This document shows positions 7,809-16,432 of a DNA stretch of 34,542 bases, in pieces. Each line of letters opens with the position of its first letter. The stretch's first letter is position 1. The position numbers and the translations under genes were made by a program. The notes under the pieces were generated by a model that had not been told where the DNA came from, made no database searches, and saw nothing but the letters and a program-made list of their open reading frames with translations. This DNA comes from Flavipsychrobacter sp. (lineage in GTDB: Bacteria; Bacteroidota; Bacteroidia; Chitinophagales; Chitinophagaceae), in the NCBI GenBank assembly GCA_016786565.1, contig JAEUVY010000032.1:1-34542 (forward strand). The letters run 5' to 3'.

Positions 7809-8792
7809 TTATTTAGCGAGGTACATTACTTCTTTGATGAGTTTTACTGTGCGTGGAACGTCGGGCAGGTATGCTGCTACGAGGTTTGGTGCATAGTGCA
7901 TGTTGGCATCGGCAGAACAGATGCGGCGGATAGGTGCATCGAGGTAGTCGAATGCCTCTTTCTGCACGCGGTAGCTGATCTCGGAAGAGATGCTGCCGAA
8001 TGGCCATTGTTCTTCCACGATAACGAGGCGGTTTGTTTTCTTAACAGACTCAACGATGGTGTGCCAGTCGAGCGGGCGGATAGTGCGCAGGTCTATCACT
8101 TCGGCGCTGATGCCTTCGTGAGCCAGTTCTTCTGCTGCAGCCAATGCCACTTTCATCATCTTGTTGTAAGAAACGATGGTAACATCGGTACCGGCGCGCT
8201 TTACGTCAGCTTTGCCGATAGGGATGATGTATTCTTCATCAGGCACCTGACCGAGGTCGCCGTAGAATGATTCACTTTCCATGAAGACCACAGGATCTTC
8301 GTCGCGGATAGCGGCTTTAAGGAGGCCTTTAGCATCGTATGGGTTGATGGTAGAGATCACTTTAAGGCCCGGAACGTTTGCGTACCAGCTTTCGAACGCC
8401 TGTGAGTGCTGTGCCCCGAGCTGACCTGCAGAACCGTTTGGTCCGCGGAATACGATAGGGCAGGTGAACTGTCCACCGCTCATAGAAACTGTTTTAGCGG
8501 CGTGGTTCACGATCTGGTCAATTGCCAGTTCAGCAAAGTTCCACGTCATGAACTCGATAATAGGACGAGTGTTGTTCATTGCAGCGCCAACACCGATGGC
8601 AGCGAAGCCAAGCTCGGCGATAGGGGTATCGATGACCCTGCGTGCGCCGAATTCATCGAGCATGCCCTGGCTAACCTTGTAGGCGCCATTGTACTGTGCT
8701 ACTTCTTCGCCCATGAGGAATACGCGCGGGTCGCGACGCATTTCTTCTTCCATTGCTTCCCTGAGTGCCTGACGTAATGGTATTGTACGCAT
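7809..8792 (-). CDS. pdhB: Pyruvate dehydrogenase E1 component, beta subunit
   Basis: 327 residues, normal length for the separate beta chain of alpha2beta2 E1 enzymes. Near full-length family signatures: [99 protein letters not shown] and the C-terminal [12 protein letters not shown] and EEQWPFG. With the alpha chain it decarboxylates pyruvate using thiamine diphosphate and passes the acetyl group to E2 lipoyl groups. Neither the alpha chain nor E2/E3 is here, so the complex genes are dispersed. The related branched-chain E1 beta is the main alternative but fits less well. Confidence 0.93.
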   Translation of the reverse strand: MRTIPLRQALREAMEEEMRRDPRVFLMGEEVAQYNGAYKVSQGMLDEFGARRVIDTPIAELGFAAIGVGAAMNNTRPIIEFMTWNFAELAIDQIVNHAAKTVSMSGGQFTCPIVFRGPNGSAGQLGAQHSQAFESWYANVPGLKVISTINPYDAKGLLKAAIRDEDPVVFMESESFYGDLGQVPDEEYIIPIGKADVKRAGTDVTIVSYNKMMKVALAAAEELAHEGISAEVIDLRTIRPLDWHTIVESVKKTNRLVIVEEQWPFGSISSEISYRVQKEAFDYLDAPIRRICSADANMHYAPNLVAAYLPDVPRTVKLIKEVMYLAK

Positions 8793-8847
8793 AGTATGTT
8801 GCTGTGTATTTATTTTAAAGTTACTTTGAAACCAGTCTAAGAAGTTG

Positions 8848-8855
8848 CAAATGTA
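8848..8855 (-). promoter_or_regulatory. Promoter -7 box TACATTTG for pdhB
   Basis: Reverse-strand match to TAnnTTTG, predicting transcription from about 8842 and a 50-base leader. No TTG is seen at -33. It implies pdhB is not only read from the upstream lipoprotein gene. Confidence 0.5.
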
Positions 8856-8867
8856 CTACGAAACATG

Positions 8868-9443
8868 TTAATTTTCCTTTCTTCTGAAGGTAACAAATGA
8901 AGTATCTGCGAGGTCTTCTTCTATTTGTTTCACGAAGGTGAGTGTCATCTCGTTTTTGTCGATGCGGGCTATCCGGATACGGAGGTGTTCGGTATGGCCC
9001 AGTTCGTTGGTTTCCAGCAGGTCCAGCATGCCGTCGTTGTCTATGAACCAGGTGCCTTTTTCGGTTTTGCCGGGAAAGTTGAAGATGACGGTGCTGTCGG
9101 CATTAAAGATGATCTCGCTTTGCGTGTCTATGCTCATTTGCGCGGCATAGGCACTGTCGAACTGGATGCGTAGTTCGCGGCGCAGGCTGTCCATGTTCAC
9201 TACGCCGTATATGGAGCGGTTAACGGCATCTGTATTGCCCTTGCCCATAGTGTCCAGAAATAGGCGGCTGCGGCTGAAGAAGTGGTCGCGATCGCGGTTG
9301 ACAACGCGGACCGAGCGCCATTTGCCCAGCATTTTGCGGGCATCATCGTCGCGGCAGGAGTGGAGGGTGGCGGTAATAAGCAACAGTAGCAGACCAAATC
9401 TGACCGAAAGACGCGATATGTTGTATGCCAGTGCCTTCCCCAT
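8868..9443 (-). CDS. Lipoprotein of unknown function, lipocalin-like
   Basis: 191 residues. Lipoprotein signal with hydrophobic core at residues 16-27 and lipobox LHSC (C30). The mature part opens with ARKMLGKWRSVRVV and has SEIIFNADSTVIFNFPGKTEKGTWFIDNDGMLDL, the alternation typical of lipocalin-like single-domain lipoproteins of Bacteroidota; this is a fold-level resemblance only. Its start is 15 bases after the stop of the biotin carrier gene, so the two are probably one transcript. Function unknown. Confidence 0.75.
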   Translation of the reverse strand: MGKALAYNISRLSVRFGLLLLLITATLHSCRDDDARKMLGKWRSVRVVNRDRDHFFSRSRLFLDTMGKGNTDAVNRSIYGVVNMDSLRRELRIQFDSAYAAQMSIDTQSEIIFNADSTVIFNFPGKTEKGTWFIDNDGMLDLLETNELGHTEHLRIRIARIDKNEMTLTFVKQIEEDLADTSFVTFRRKEN

Positions 9444-9458
9444 TGGGAAAAAGAAAGT

Positions 9459-9959
9459 TTACTCCAGTTCTATCAAAACCGCGCCTTTTTCCACGGCAGT
9501 ACGCTCAGAGACTTTTATGGCCTTAACGGTAGCAGGGCCGGTAGCCTTGAGGATATTTTCCATTTTCATGGCCTCAAGTATCACCAGACCATCACCTTTG
9601 TTGATCTGCTGACCAGGCTCTACCAATATCTTCAGTACCAGGCCGGGCATAGGTGCTTTCACCGGTTCGGCCTTCTGCATAGACTTGAGGTCGAGCCCCA
9701 TGTTGCTGAGCAGCAGGTCGATAGGTTCCTGAATGGTAGTGGTGTACAGTTGTCCGTTCACGCGCAGTGAGACCGTTTTTGCTTTAGTATCAACCGACTC
9801 AATAATAGCAGTGTAGCTCTTGTTGTTGAGCAGCACACTGATAAGCCCGTTTGGCTGAAATGAAATATCGGGACTGGCGGAGTTGCCGTTGATCTCGATG
9901 CTTTCGTTTTTACGGTCGATGTTATATGTTTTCTTTTCGTTTACGGTAACCTGCAACAT
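9459..9959 (-). CDS. Biotin carboxyl carrier protein (acyl-CoA carboxylase type)
   Basis: 166 residues. The C-terminal 75 residues are a biotinyl domain with the acceptor motif EAMKMEN, biotinylated lysine K132, preceded by VKAPMPGLVLKILVEPGQQINKGD. The N-terminal half (residues 1-85) is a beta-rich segment like that before the carrier domain in propionyl- or methylcrotonyl-CoA carboxylases. It shuttles CO2 between a biotin carboxylase and a carboxyltransferase, neither of which is in the window. It is less like the fatty-acid AccB, which has a Pro/Ala-rich linker. Two -7 boxes lie upstream (9964-9971 and 9979-9986). Confidence 0.88.
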   Translation of the reverse strand: MLQVTVNEKKTYNIDRKNESIEINGNSASPDISFQPNGLISVLLNNKSYTAIIESVDTKAKTVSLRVNGQLYTTTIQEPIDLLLSNMGLDLKSMQKAEPVKAPMPGLVLKILVEPGQQINKGDGLVILEAMKMENILKATGPATVKAIKVSERTAVEKGAVLIELE

Positions 9960-9963
9960 TGGA

Positions 9964-9986
9964 CAAATATAAAGAGAACAAAAATA
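9964..9986 (-). promoter_or_regulatory. Tandem -7 boxes for the biotin carrier gene
   Basis: TATATTTG (9964-9971) ends 4 bases before the ATG and TATTTTTG (9979-9986) lies 15 bases further up; both fit TAnnTTTG on the minus strand. The nearer one would give a leaderless mRNA. No good -33 TTG is found for either. Confidence 0.45.
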
Positions 9987-10044
9987 GGGATTTAGGAATG
10001 GTTTACAGAAAAATATCCATGCCTCGTTTGTATATATAAAAATA

Positions 10045-10075
10045 AAAAACGAGGCGTTTGCGGCACCTCGTTTTT
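10045..10075 (-). terminator. Terminator of the TlpA-like gene
   Basis: On the minus strand a 10-bp stem (arms 10066-10075 and 10045-10054) is followed by a T-rich run (10041-10050). A third copy of the arm sequence at 10022-10029 can compete for pairing with 10047-10054. Confidence 0.75.
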
Positions 10076-10094
10076 GCAGTATGGTATATGGTAA

Positions 10095-10586
10095 TTATTT
10101 AGCTGATAACTCTTTTACTTTGGCAAAAACTTCGTTCTCGCCACCTTCTTCATAACCTATGTGTTTCCATGCCGCTTTACCTTCTTTGTCTATGATGAGG
10201 GTGAAGGGAACCGACTGGAAGTTGAGTGAGCGTTTGAGATCTGCATTGGGGTCGATGAAGTAAGGGAAAGACCAGCCCTGAGAGATGGCGTAGGTGCGCA
10301 CCAGACCTTCGGCGCGGGCCTCATCAACGGACATGGTAATGAAGTTGAAGTCGCATTCCTTTTTCCACTCGGGGAGCTTCATGGTAATGTTCTTGATCTC
10401 TTTTTTGCAGGGAACGCACCAGGTAGCCCAGAAGGACACCACAGTTACCTTGCCTTTTTCAAATATCTGATTGAAAGGGACTTTCTTACCTGTATTCACG
10501 TCTTTAACCTGAGTAGTTGGCAGTTCTTGTGCGAAAATGGTCGATGACGCCAGCAGGCAGACGAATGCAAAAAGGATTTTCTTCAT
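10095..10586 (-). CDS. TlpA-like thiol-disulfide oxidoreductase, secreted
   Basis: 163 residues. Signal peptide residues 1-19 (cleavage before QELPTTQ). Thioredoxin fold with active site WATWCVPCKKE, C57 and C60, and a cis-Pro region (SVPFTLIIDKEG). The insert between strand and helix is of the TlpA/ResA type. Such proteins keep cysteines reduced in the periplasm, for example for cytochrome c maturation, or detoxify; the substrate here is not visible. It is divergent from the DUF6029-type outer-membrane protein gene with a 92-base shared promoter region, an arrangement that suggests a functional link but does not prove it. Confidence 0.9.
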   Translation of the reverse strand: MKKILFAFVCLLASSTIFAQELPTTQVKDVNTGKKVPFNQIFEKGKVTVVSFWATWCVPCKKEIKNITMKLPEWKKECDFNFITMSVDEARAEGLVRTYAISQGWSFPYFIDPNADLKRSLNFQSVPFTLIIDKEGKAAWKHIGYEEGGENEVFAKVKELSAK

Positions 10587-10618
10587 AATTTTTTGTTTTT
10601 TAAAATAATAGCGAAAAC

Positions 10619-10649
10619 TTTGCCACTTTTACTTCGGGGGCTAATTTCG
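10619..10649 (+). promoter_or_regulatory. Promoter of the DUF6029-type gene (-33 TTTG, -7 TAATTTCG)
   Basis: TTTG at 10619-10622, exactly 19 bases, then TAATTTCG at 10642-10649 (one mismatch to TAnnTTTG). It predicts transcription from about 10655 and a leader of about 24 bases. Confidence 0.6.
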
Positions 10650-10678
10650 GAATAAACTTTAACAATTCTCACTTATAG

Positions 10679-12316
10679 ATGAAAAAACAATTCTTATTGG
10701 CAATAGCGTTTCTTCTTGGGGGAAACGCCTTTGCGCAAGGTACGTTTTCGGGTGACCTTATGATGAACCTTAACTTCTTTATGAAGGACACCAACATCAA
10801 GGCATCCGGCAATCCGTTGTATGATAATGCGCTGAGCGGAAGTGACGCGTGGCTGTCATTGCGGTACGCTATTAACGGGTACACATTTTTTGTGAGAGCA
10901 GACGGATTTAACAACTCGAACCTGAAGCAACCTTTGTCTCCCAACACCGATTTTGGTATTGGTGCATGGGCGATAAGCAAAGAAATGGACAATCTGTCAT
11001 TGACGGTAGGTTCGATCTACGACCAGATAGGTAGCGGTATCCTGTTCCGTTCTTACGAAGACCGGGGATTGCTGATAGACAACGCCCTGATGGGATTTCA
11101 GTTGAAGTACAAGTTCGGCGACCATTTTTCCATGAAAGGATTTACCGGTCAGTTGAAAAACAATAATAGCGACAACAACCTGGTGAACAATGTGCGTTAT
11201 GCGCCTGTCATTAAAGGCGTAGCGGGAGAGGGTGATGCTGCCATAGGCAACGTGCGCCTGATGCCGGGATTCGGTGTGTTGAACAGGACACTCGATGCCG
11301 GGTCTATGACATCGGTAGCCGCAGCGATAAACGCGCAGGACACAGCGTTGCGCTTTTTGCCGAAGTACAATATGTACGCTTTCACTGCATACAACACTTT
11401 GGTGTATAAAAACCTGTCGTGGTATGTAGAGGGTGCCTATAAGACCGCCGAGGCGATAACAGTTGTGAACCAATATGACGCTTTGTTTGGTAAACTGGCC
11501 AACAGGGACGGAAATGTTGTGTACACCTCTCTCAACTATGGACGTAAGGGCCTGGCGGTGAGCCTGACGGGTAAGCGTACTGAAGACTTCACGATGCGTA
11601 CATCGCCTAATGAGAACGTACTGAAGGGCTTGCTGAACTGGCAGCCGGTTGTAGCCGTGTTGCGCCCTATGCGTCTTATCTCGCGTTACATGCCTGCCTC
11701 ACAGGATCAGTCGGAGCTGGCCGGAACCGCGCAGGTGAATGTGGCACCGAACGAAGTAACAAACTTTACCGGTACATATACCCACATGAATACACTGACA
11801 GGTGAAAAGCTTTACAGGGAGGCGTATATTGAAGGTATTTATCAGGGATTGGATAAGTGGGTACTTGAGGGTGGTGTGCAGTATATGGAGTACAATATAG
11901 ACGCCTACCAGATCAAGGGCATTCCTTTCCTGACGCTGTATTCTACAACACCATTCGCTGAGATCACTTATAAGTTGACCGATGTGAAATCGTTGAGGCT
12001 GGAGTTGCAGTACATGAACGCGGTAAAAGACTACGGTTCGTGGGCGTTCGCGTTGCTGGAGTATAACATAGCGCCGAGGTGGTCGTTCACGGTATCGGAT
12101 ATGTACAATACAAAACCGAATCCGGGTGCCGACAACCCTAACTACAAGAACCCGGGTAATCACTACTATAACTTCTTTGTAGCGCATACACGTGGTGCCA
12201 ACCGTTTTACGCTGGCCTATGTGAAGCAGGTGGATGGTATGAACTGTTCGGGTGGTGTGTGTCGTTATGAGCCTGCGTTCAGTGGTGTGAGGGCATCTGT
12301 GACATCGAGCTTCTAA
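10679..12316 (+). CDS. DUF6029-type outer-membrane beta-barrel protein
   Basis: 545 residues. Signal peptide MKKQFLLAIAFLLGGNAFAQ (cleaved after residue 19 or 20). The body alternates polar and aromatic residues as in outer-membrane barrels (for example AFTAYNTLVYKNLSWYVEGAYKTAEA, KSLRLELQYMNAVKDYGSWAFALLEYNI) and ends ASVTSSF with a terminal aromatic, the usual barrel-assembly signal. It begins GTFSGDLMMNLNFFMKD, which I associate with the DUF6029 family of Bacteroidota. No catalytic motif is visible; a porin or binding role is possible. The next gene starts 24 bases after its stop, so the pair is probably co-transcribed. Confidence 0.75.
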   Translation: MKKQFLLAIAFLLGGNAFAQGTFSGDLMMNLNFFMKDTNIKASGNPLYDNALSGSDAWLSLRYAINGYTFFVRADGFNNSNLKQPLSPNTDFGIGAWAISKEMDNLSLTVGSIYDQIGSGILFRSYEDRGLLIDNALMGFQLKYKFGDHFSMKGFTGQLKNNNSDNNLVNNVRYAPVIKGVAGEGDAAIGNVRLMPGFGVLNRTLDAGSMTSVAAAINAQDTALRFLPKYNMYAFTAYNTLVYKNLSWYVEGAYKTAEAITVVNQYDALFGKLANRDGNVVYTSLNYGRKGLAVSLTGKRTEDFTMRTSPNENVLKGLLNWQPVVAVLRPMRLISRYMPASQDQSELAGTAQVNVAPNEVTNFTGTYTHMNTLTGEKLYREAYIEGIYQGLDKWVLEGGVQYMEYNIDAYQIKGIPFLTLYSTTPFAEITYKLTDVKSLRLELQYMNAVKDYGSWAFALLEYNIAPRWSFTVSDMYNTKPNPGADNPNYKNPGNHYYNFFVAHTRGANRFTLAYVKQVDGMNCSGGVCRYEPAFSGVRASVTSSF

Positions 12317-12340
12317 AGTGAATCCGGTAAATAAGTTGTA

Positions 12341-14767
12341 GTGACCCTTTTGAAGACCATAACGGTAGCAGCGCTGATGCTTGGCAGTGTTGCGGCGGGC
12401 CGCGCGCAGGTAAACAAGAAAGTACTTATGGCACAGCCGGTGGTGTCGCCGGTTGTTATTGACGGGAATCTCTCGGAGCCCGAATGGTCAACTGCTGCCC
12501 GTGCAGAAGGATTTATACAGTCGGGACCAAGGCCGGGGCAGCCAAGCACTCAGCCAACAAAGGTGAGCATATTGTATGACGATGAGGCTGTGTATGTGGG
12601 GGCAATGCTGCATGAGCAGAGCAAGGACAGCGTGATGCGGCAACTGTCGCCGCGAGATGATTTTGAGAATAGCAATGTGGATGCATTCGGGGTAACGTTC
12701 GATACCTATTTTGACAAGCAGAATGCAACACAATTTATAGTTACAGCAGCAGGTGTGCAGGCCGATGGGATTGTGAAGTTTGACGCTACCGACCGGTCGT
12801 GGAATGCTGCGTGGTATTCGCGCGTAGCGCATACCGACAGCGGTTGGGCTGTAGAGATGAAGATACCTTATTCGGCACTTCGGTTCCCGAAAAAAGAAGT
12901 GCAGCAGTGGGGTGTGAATTTTTTCAGGGTCATAAGACGGTACAGAGAACGGTCTTACTGGAACAAAGTAGACCCGGCGGTGACCAACGTGGTGGGGCAG
13001 AGCGGTGTGCTGCAAAATATAACGAACATTAAGGCGCCGCTGCGGCTGGCTTTGCTGCCCTACATTTCTACGTATGGCGAGAACTATAACGGGAATACCG
13101 CGCATACCGTGAACGGTGGTATGGACGTGAAGTATGGTGTGAGTGAGAGTTTTACACTGGACATGACACTGGTACCCGATTTCGGGCAGACATTGTTTGA
13201 TAACAGAGTACTGAATCTGTCGCCGGTGGAGGTGCGGTATGATGAGCGCAGGTACTTCTTTACAGAAGGTGTGGACCTGTTCAATAAGAATGATCTCTTC
13301 TACTCGAGAAGGGTGGGTGGAGTACCGGTGAACGTGCAGAAATTGGGCGGTCAACTGGTTACTAATGAAGTGGTGACGGAGAACCCCGCCAATACACGAT
13401 TGTATAATGCTGCCAAGTTTTCGGGGCGCACCAAGGGGAGAACAGGTATAGGCATATTCAATGCGGTGTCGGCGCCAACTATGGCTACAGTAACAGATAC
13501 AATAACGGGTAGTCACCGCAAGGTAGAGACATCGCCGCTCACCAACTACAGTGTGCTGGTGCTGGATCAGGCAATGAAGAACAACTCTTACGTGAGCCTG
13601 GTGAACACGAATGTGTACCGTGCGGAGAATAGCTACAATGCCAATGTGAGTGCGCTGCTCTTCAAGATAGCAGATAAGAAGAACCGCTATGGTGCAAGCG
13701 GAAGCGCGGACGTGAGTCAGCTGATCTATGACACAGGTGTTGTAGTAGGGCACAGGGGCGGGCTAAACTTTGGAAAACAAAGCGGCAACTACACATGGAG
13801 TATGAACACCAGAATGGTGACGGACAAATTCAATCCGAATGATCTGGGATATCTGGACCGCAACAACATTATATCGTGCGTGCTGTATAATGTGTACAAT
13901 ACATACAAGCCATTCTGGGTGTTCAATAACACGTACAACAAAATAGGGCTTGAGTATTACCGTTCCTACAATCCGTGGGCTTATGCACGGTCGGCGGTGC
14001 ATGGCAATCACACATACACGTTCAGGAACTTCCTTACAACAGGTGTGTACTGGGACTGGACCCCTGCCGAGTCGTATGATTATTTTGAGCCAAGGACACC
14101 GGGCAGGTATTTCGTTCAGCCGTCCAACAATATGTTCGGTGGGTTCTATTCAACCGACTATCGCAAGAGGTTCGCGTTTGATGTGAGCGGCAGCAAAAGA
14201 TGGTACAAAGTAGAAGATAGGGAAACACTGGGCTGGAATGTGTCGCCGAGGTATCGTTTCTCCAACAAACTTTCAGCTATCTACAGTTTCTCGCGCAACA
14301 ATGCGAAGAGCGATGTGGGATTTGTGAACAAAGTGAGTGACAGCATTTATCTGGGTACCCGCGATCTGAAGACGTTCACCAATGCGGTTTCGGCGGCTTA
14401 CATTTTTAAGCGTACCATGTCTTTGAAGCTGGAGGGCAGGCACTATTGGTCGCAGGCGGAATACTCGAAATACGGTCTGTTGGGCAGCGATGGTCGACTG
14501 ACGCATGGCGCCGGCTATAGCGGCACTCATAATGTGAACTTCAACTCGTTCAATGTTTTCATGAATTTTGTCTGGCAGTTCAAGCCGGGCAGTGAGATGA
14601 GTGTGGTGTATCAGAACAGCATCTATACATCGGGTCAGGCATTGGTGAATAGCTATATGGAGAGTCTGAACGGAACCCTACAGGCACCACAGAGCAACAG
14701 CCTGTCTGTAAAAGTGATCTATTTCCTCGACTATCAAACGCTGGAAAAGGTGTGGCACAAGGGGTAG
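12341..14767 (+). CDS. DUF5916-type outer-membrane protein with CBM9-like N-terminal domain
   Basis: 808 residues from GTG 12341, which gives a complete signal peptide (MTLLKTITVAALMLGSVAAGRAQ); no ATG fits as well. Residues about 33-220 form a carbohydrate-binding family 9-like sandwich (VVIDGNLSEPEWSTAARAEGF ... VEMKIPYSALRFP). The remainder, residues about 225-808, is the DUF5916 barrel, recognisable from VPDFGQTLFDNRVLNLSPVE and RRYFFTEGVDLFNKNDLFYSRRVG. Proteins of this kind are common in Bacteroidota and several are near peptidase or hydrolase genes, but their role is unsettled. It ends QTLEKVWHKG rather than with an aromatic. Directly downstream is the SRP RNA gene on the other strand. 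Confidence 0.85.
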   Translation: MTLLKTITVAALMLGSVAAGRAQVNKKVLMAQPVVSPVVIDGNLSEPEWSTAARAEGFIQSGPRPGQPSTQPTKVSILYDDEAVYVGAMLHEQSKDSVMRQLSPRDDFENSNVDAFGVTFDTYFDKQNATQFIVTAAGVQADGIVKFDATDRSWNAAWYSRVAHTDSGWAVEMKIPYSALRFPKKEVQQWGVNFFRVIRRYRERSYWNKVDPAVTNVVGQSGVLQNITNIKAPLRLALLPYISTYGENYNGNTAHTVNGGMDVKYGVSESFTLDMTLVPDFGQTLFDNRVLNLSPVEVRYDERRYFFTEGVDLFNKNDLFYSRRVGGVPVNVQKLGGQLVTNEVVTENPANTRLYNAAKFSGRTKGRTGIGIFNAVSAPTMATVTDTITGSHRKVETSPLTNYSVLVLDQAMKNNSYVSLVNTNVYRAENSYNANVSALLFKIADKKNRYGASGSADVSQLIYDTGVVVGHRGGLNFGKQSGNYTWSMNTRMVTDKFNPNDLGYLDRNNIISCVLYNVYNTYKPFWVFNNTYNKIGLEYYRSYNPWAYARSAVHGNHTYTFRNFLTTGVYWDWTPAESYDYFEPRTPGRYFVQPSNNMFGGFYSTDYRKRFAFDVSGSKRWYKVEDRETLGWNVSPRYRFSNKLSAIYSFSRNNAKSDVGFVNKVSDSIYLGTRDLKTFTNAVSAAYIFKRTMSLKLEGRHYWSQAEYSKYGLLGSDGRLTHGAGYSGTHNVNFNSFNVFMNFVWQFKPGSEMSVVYQNSIYTSGQALVNSYMESLNGTLQAPQSNSLSVKVIYFLDYQTLEKVWHKG

Positions 14768-14780
14768 GGGCATAAAAAAA

Positions 14781-14878
14781 CTGGTAAGTTACTCACATCG
14801 CACCGCTACAACCAAACGCCCTTGCTACATTCCTGTCCTGGGGGATTCATCGGGAGCTGGCCGTATAAGACTTACCAG
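14781..14878 (-). ncRNA. ffs: Signal recognition particle RNA, small bacterial (4.5S) type
   Basis: On the minus strand this 98-base segment folds as one long hairpin: ends pair perfectly over 9 bases (CTGGTAAGT with ACTTACCAG). The apical part carries the SRP signature, with a GGAA tetraloop flanked by CAGGAC and GTAGCAAGG, matching the conserved domain IV (compare E. coli AGGUCCGGAAGGAAGCAG). It binds Ffh to target membrane and secreted proteins co-translationally. A seven-base T-run (14774-14780 on the plus strand as A) follows immediately, making the closing stem double as terminator. It has its own promoter just upstream. Confidence 0.9.
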
Positions 14879-14883
14879 TGGCG

Positions 14884-14891
14884 CAAAGGTA
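14884..14891 (-). promoter_or_regulatory. SRP RNA promoter, -7 box TACCTTTG
   Basis: Perfect TAnnTTTG on the minus strand, 5 bases before the predicted RNA 5' end at 14878, as expected for this sigma factor. No clear -33 TTG; the upstream region is A+T rich. Confidence 0.75.
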
Positions 14892-14964
14892 GTAACATTT
14901 ATTTAATTTTCTGAAGGGTCGGCATATAAAATTCATCCTACTGTGTCCGGTACGGTAAAAGCCG

Positions 14965-16317
14965 CTACACATCAATATCCATGCGTATGCGCCAGTGTTT
15001 GGGCAGGTAGTTATTTACGCGGTTTCCCAGCGATTTTATCCAGCCGAGGCCCTGGCCATTGTAGCGAATAATGTGCCAGCCTTTGGGAATGTCATCGATC
15101 CCCATTTCTTCACGTTTCAGAAATTTTAATGCCTGTTCGCGGGTAGTGTCCACAAATGGCAGCCCTGCCGCTGCGTCAATGCTTAGGGCCACATCGTGTG
15201 CGGGTAACCATTCTTTCGGCATAGGGGTGCCGGCTTCCGCACCCGTGCGGCGCAACCATGCCGCCTGTTGTATGATGTGCAGGTCGGCCTCGTGTGCAGG
15301 GTGTATGGCAAAGAAGTTATTGTCCTTTCCGGGTATGAACAGTGGTTGGTTGCTGAACAGGTGTGCCGCCTGCTCCTGAATGCGCGCATTGCGTGCGGTT
15401 TTGAAGCGCGGCTGTTTTACAATCGTTGTTTCTTCTGTTTTTGTCACAGAGGATATGAAGAAACCTTCGCCCCTCACCTTGTGCGGGTAGCAACGGTAGC
15501 CAATGATGTTCCCGGGTGCTGAGACTGGTTCAATGCCCCATTGTGCAGGCAGTGGCAGGGCAGGTTGCGACACCGCGTTGAGGTCGGTAGCGAGCCACGA
15601 GAGTATCTCTTCGTCTTCCTGCGGCGAGTAGGAGCAGGTAGCGTATATGAGGATGCCGTTGGTCTTTAGTGCCGGCCATATATCGGCCAGGATGCGTTGC
15701 TGGCGTTCGCCGCACAACTGCACATTGGCCTCGCTCCATTCGTTGAGCGCGGCAGGGTCTTTGCGCCACAGGCCGGAACCGCTGCAGGGGGCATCGACCA
15801 CAATAATGTCGAAGTAACCATCCAGCCGGCCTATGTCGCGGGGATCGTTGCTGGTGACCCACGTATTCATGTAACCCCACCGGCTCATGTTCTCTTCGAG
15901 TATGGACGCGCGGGTACGGATGGCCTCGTTGGATACAAGCAGACTTTCGGGGTCCAGCATGGAGGCGATGAGCGTACTCTTGCCGCCCGGAGCCGCGCAC
16001 AGGTCCAGCACGCGCAGGTTGGTGCGGCCCGAAATGGCCTGTTGCAGCAATTGCGCCAGAAACATGGACGACGCCTCCTGTACATAGTAGGCTCCGGCAT
16101 GGTAGGCGGGATCGAGCGTGAATACCGGTCGCTCGGGCAGGTATCGGCCGCCCGTGCACCAGGGCACTGCTTCTTCATTGGCAAACACGCCGTTTCCTTT
16201 TATGGGGTGCAGCCGAACAGATACCGGCGGACGCTGGTCGTGCGCGGCACGGAATGCCTGTTCGTCGAACCCGGCTAAATGGGAAAGGTCGGTTAAAAGC
16301 GAAGAAGGAAGGACCAT
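14965..16317 (-). CDS. rRNA (cytosine-C5) methyltransferase, RsmF type
   Basis: 450 residues. NOL1/NOP2/Sun-family enzyme that transfers a methyl group from S-adenosylmethionine to C5 of a cytosine, probably in 16S rRNA. N-terminal RNA-binding part (residues 1-75), then the Rossmann domain with SAM motif LDLCAAPGGK (104-113), the catalytic-release Cys in DAPCSGSG (C178) and the nucleophile Cys in YATCSYS (C228). Residues about 285-450 form the C-terminal extension of RsmF-like enzymes, ending with a PUA-like segment (GWIKSLGNRVNNYLPKHWRI). Length and extension argue against RsmB, which carries an N-terminal NusB domain. A -7 box TATTTTTG (16349-16356) lies 31 bases upstream. Confidence 0.9.
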   Translation of the reverse strand: MVLPSSLLTDLSHLAGFDEQAFRAAHDQRPPVSVRLHPIKGNGVFANEEAVPWCTGGRYLPERPVFTLDPAYHAGAYYVQEASSMFLAQLLQQAISGRTNLRVLDLCAAPGGKSTLIASMLDPESLLVSNEAIRTRASILEENMSRWGYMNTWVTSNDPRDIGRLDGYFDIIVVDAPCSGSGLWRKDPAALNEWSEANVQLCGERQQRILADIWPALKTNGILIYATCSYSPQEDEEILSWLATDLNAVSQPALPLPAQWGIEPVSAPGNIIGYRCYPHKVRGEGFFISSVTKTEETTIVKQPRFKTARNARIQEQAAHLFSNQPLFIPGKDNNFFAIHPAHEADLHIIQQAAWLRRTGAEAGTPMPKEWLPAHDVALSIDAAAGLPFVDTTREQALKFLKREEMGIDDIPKGWHIIRYNGQGLGWIKSLGNRVNNYLPKHWRIRMDIDV

Positions 16318-16348
16318 GAACGATGCAATGAATGAGCCAATGAGGTTT

Positions 16349-16356
16349 CAAAAATA
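16349..16356 (-). promoter_or_regulatory. Promoter -7 box TATTTTTG for the rRNA methyltransferase
   Basis: Minus-strand match to TAnnTTTG with a predicted leader of about 25 bases. Divergent from the WbqC-family promoter 64 bases away. Confidence 0.5.
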
Positions 16357-16398
16357 GGCAAAGCAATGCGTATTGTATGCTCAAATGAACTAATGCGG

Positions 16399-16427
16399 TT
16401 GAGTGCAGCGAGGTTGTGTTACATTTG
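16399..16427 (+). promoter_or_regulatory. WbqC-family gene promoter (-33 TTG, -7 TACATTTG)
   Basis: TTG at 16399-16401, 18 bases, TACATTTG at 16420-16427, then only 5 bases to the ATG at 16433. It implies a leaderless mRNA. Confidence 0.6.
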
Positions 16428-16432
16428 AGGCA

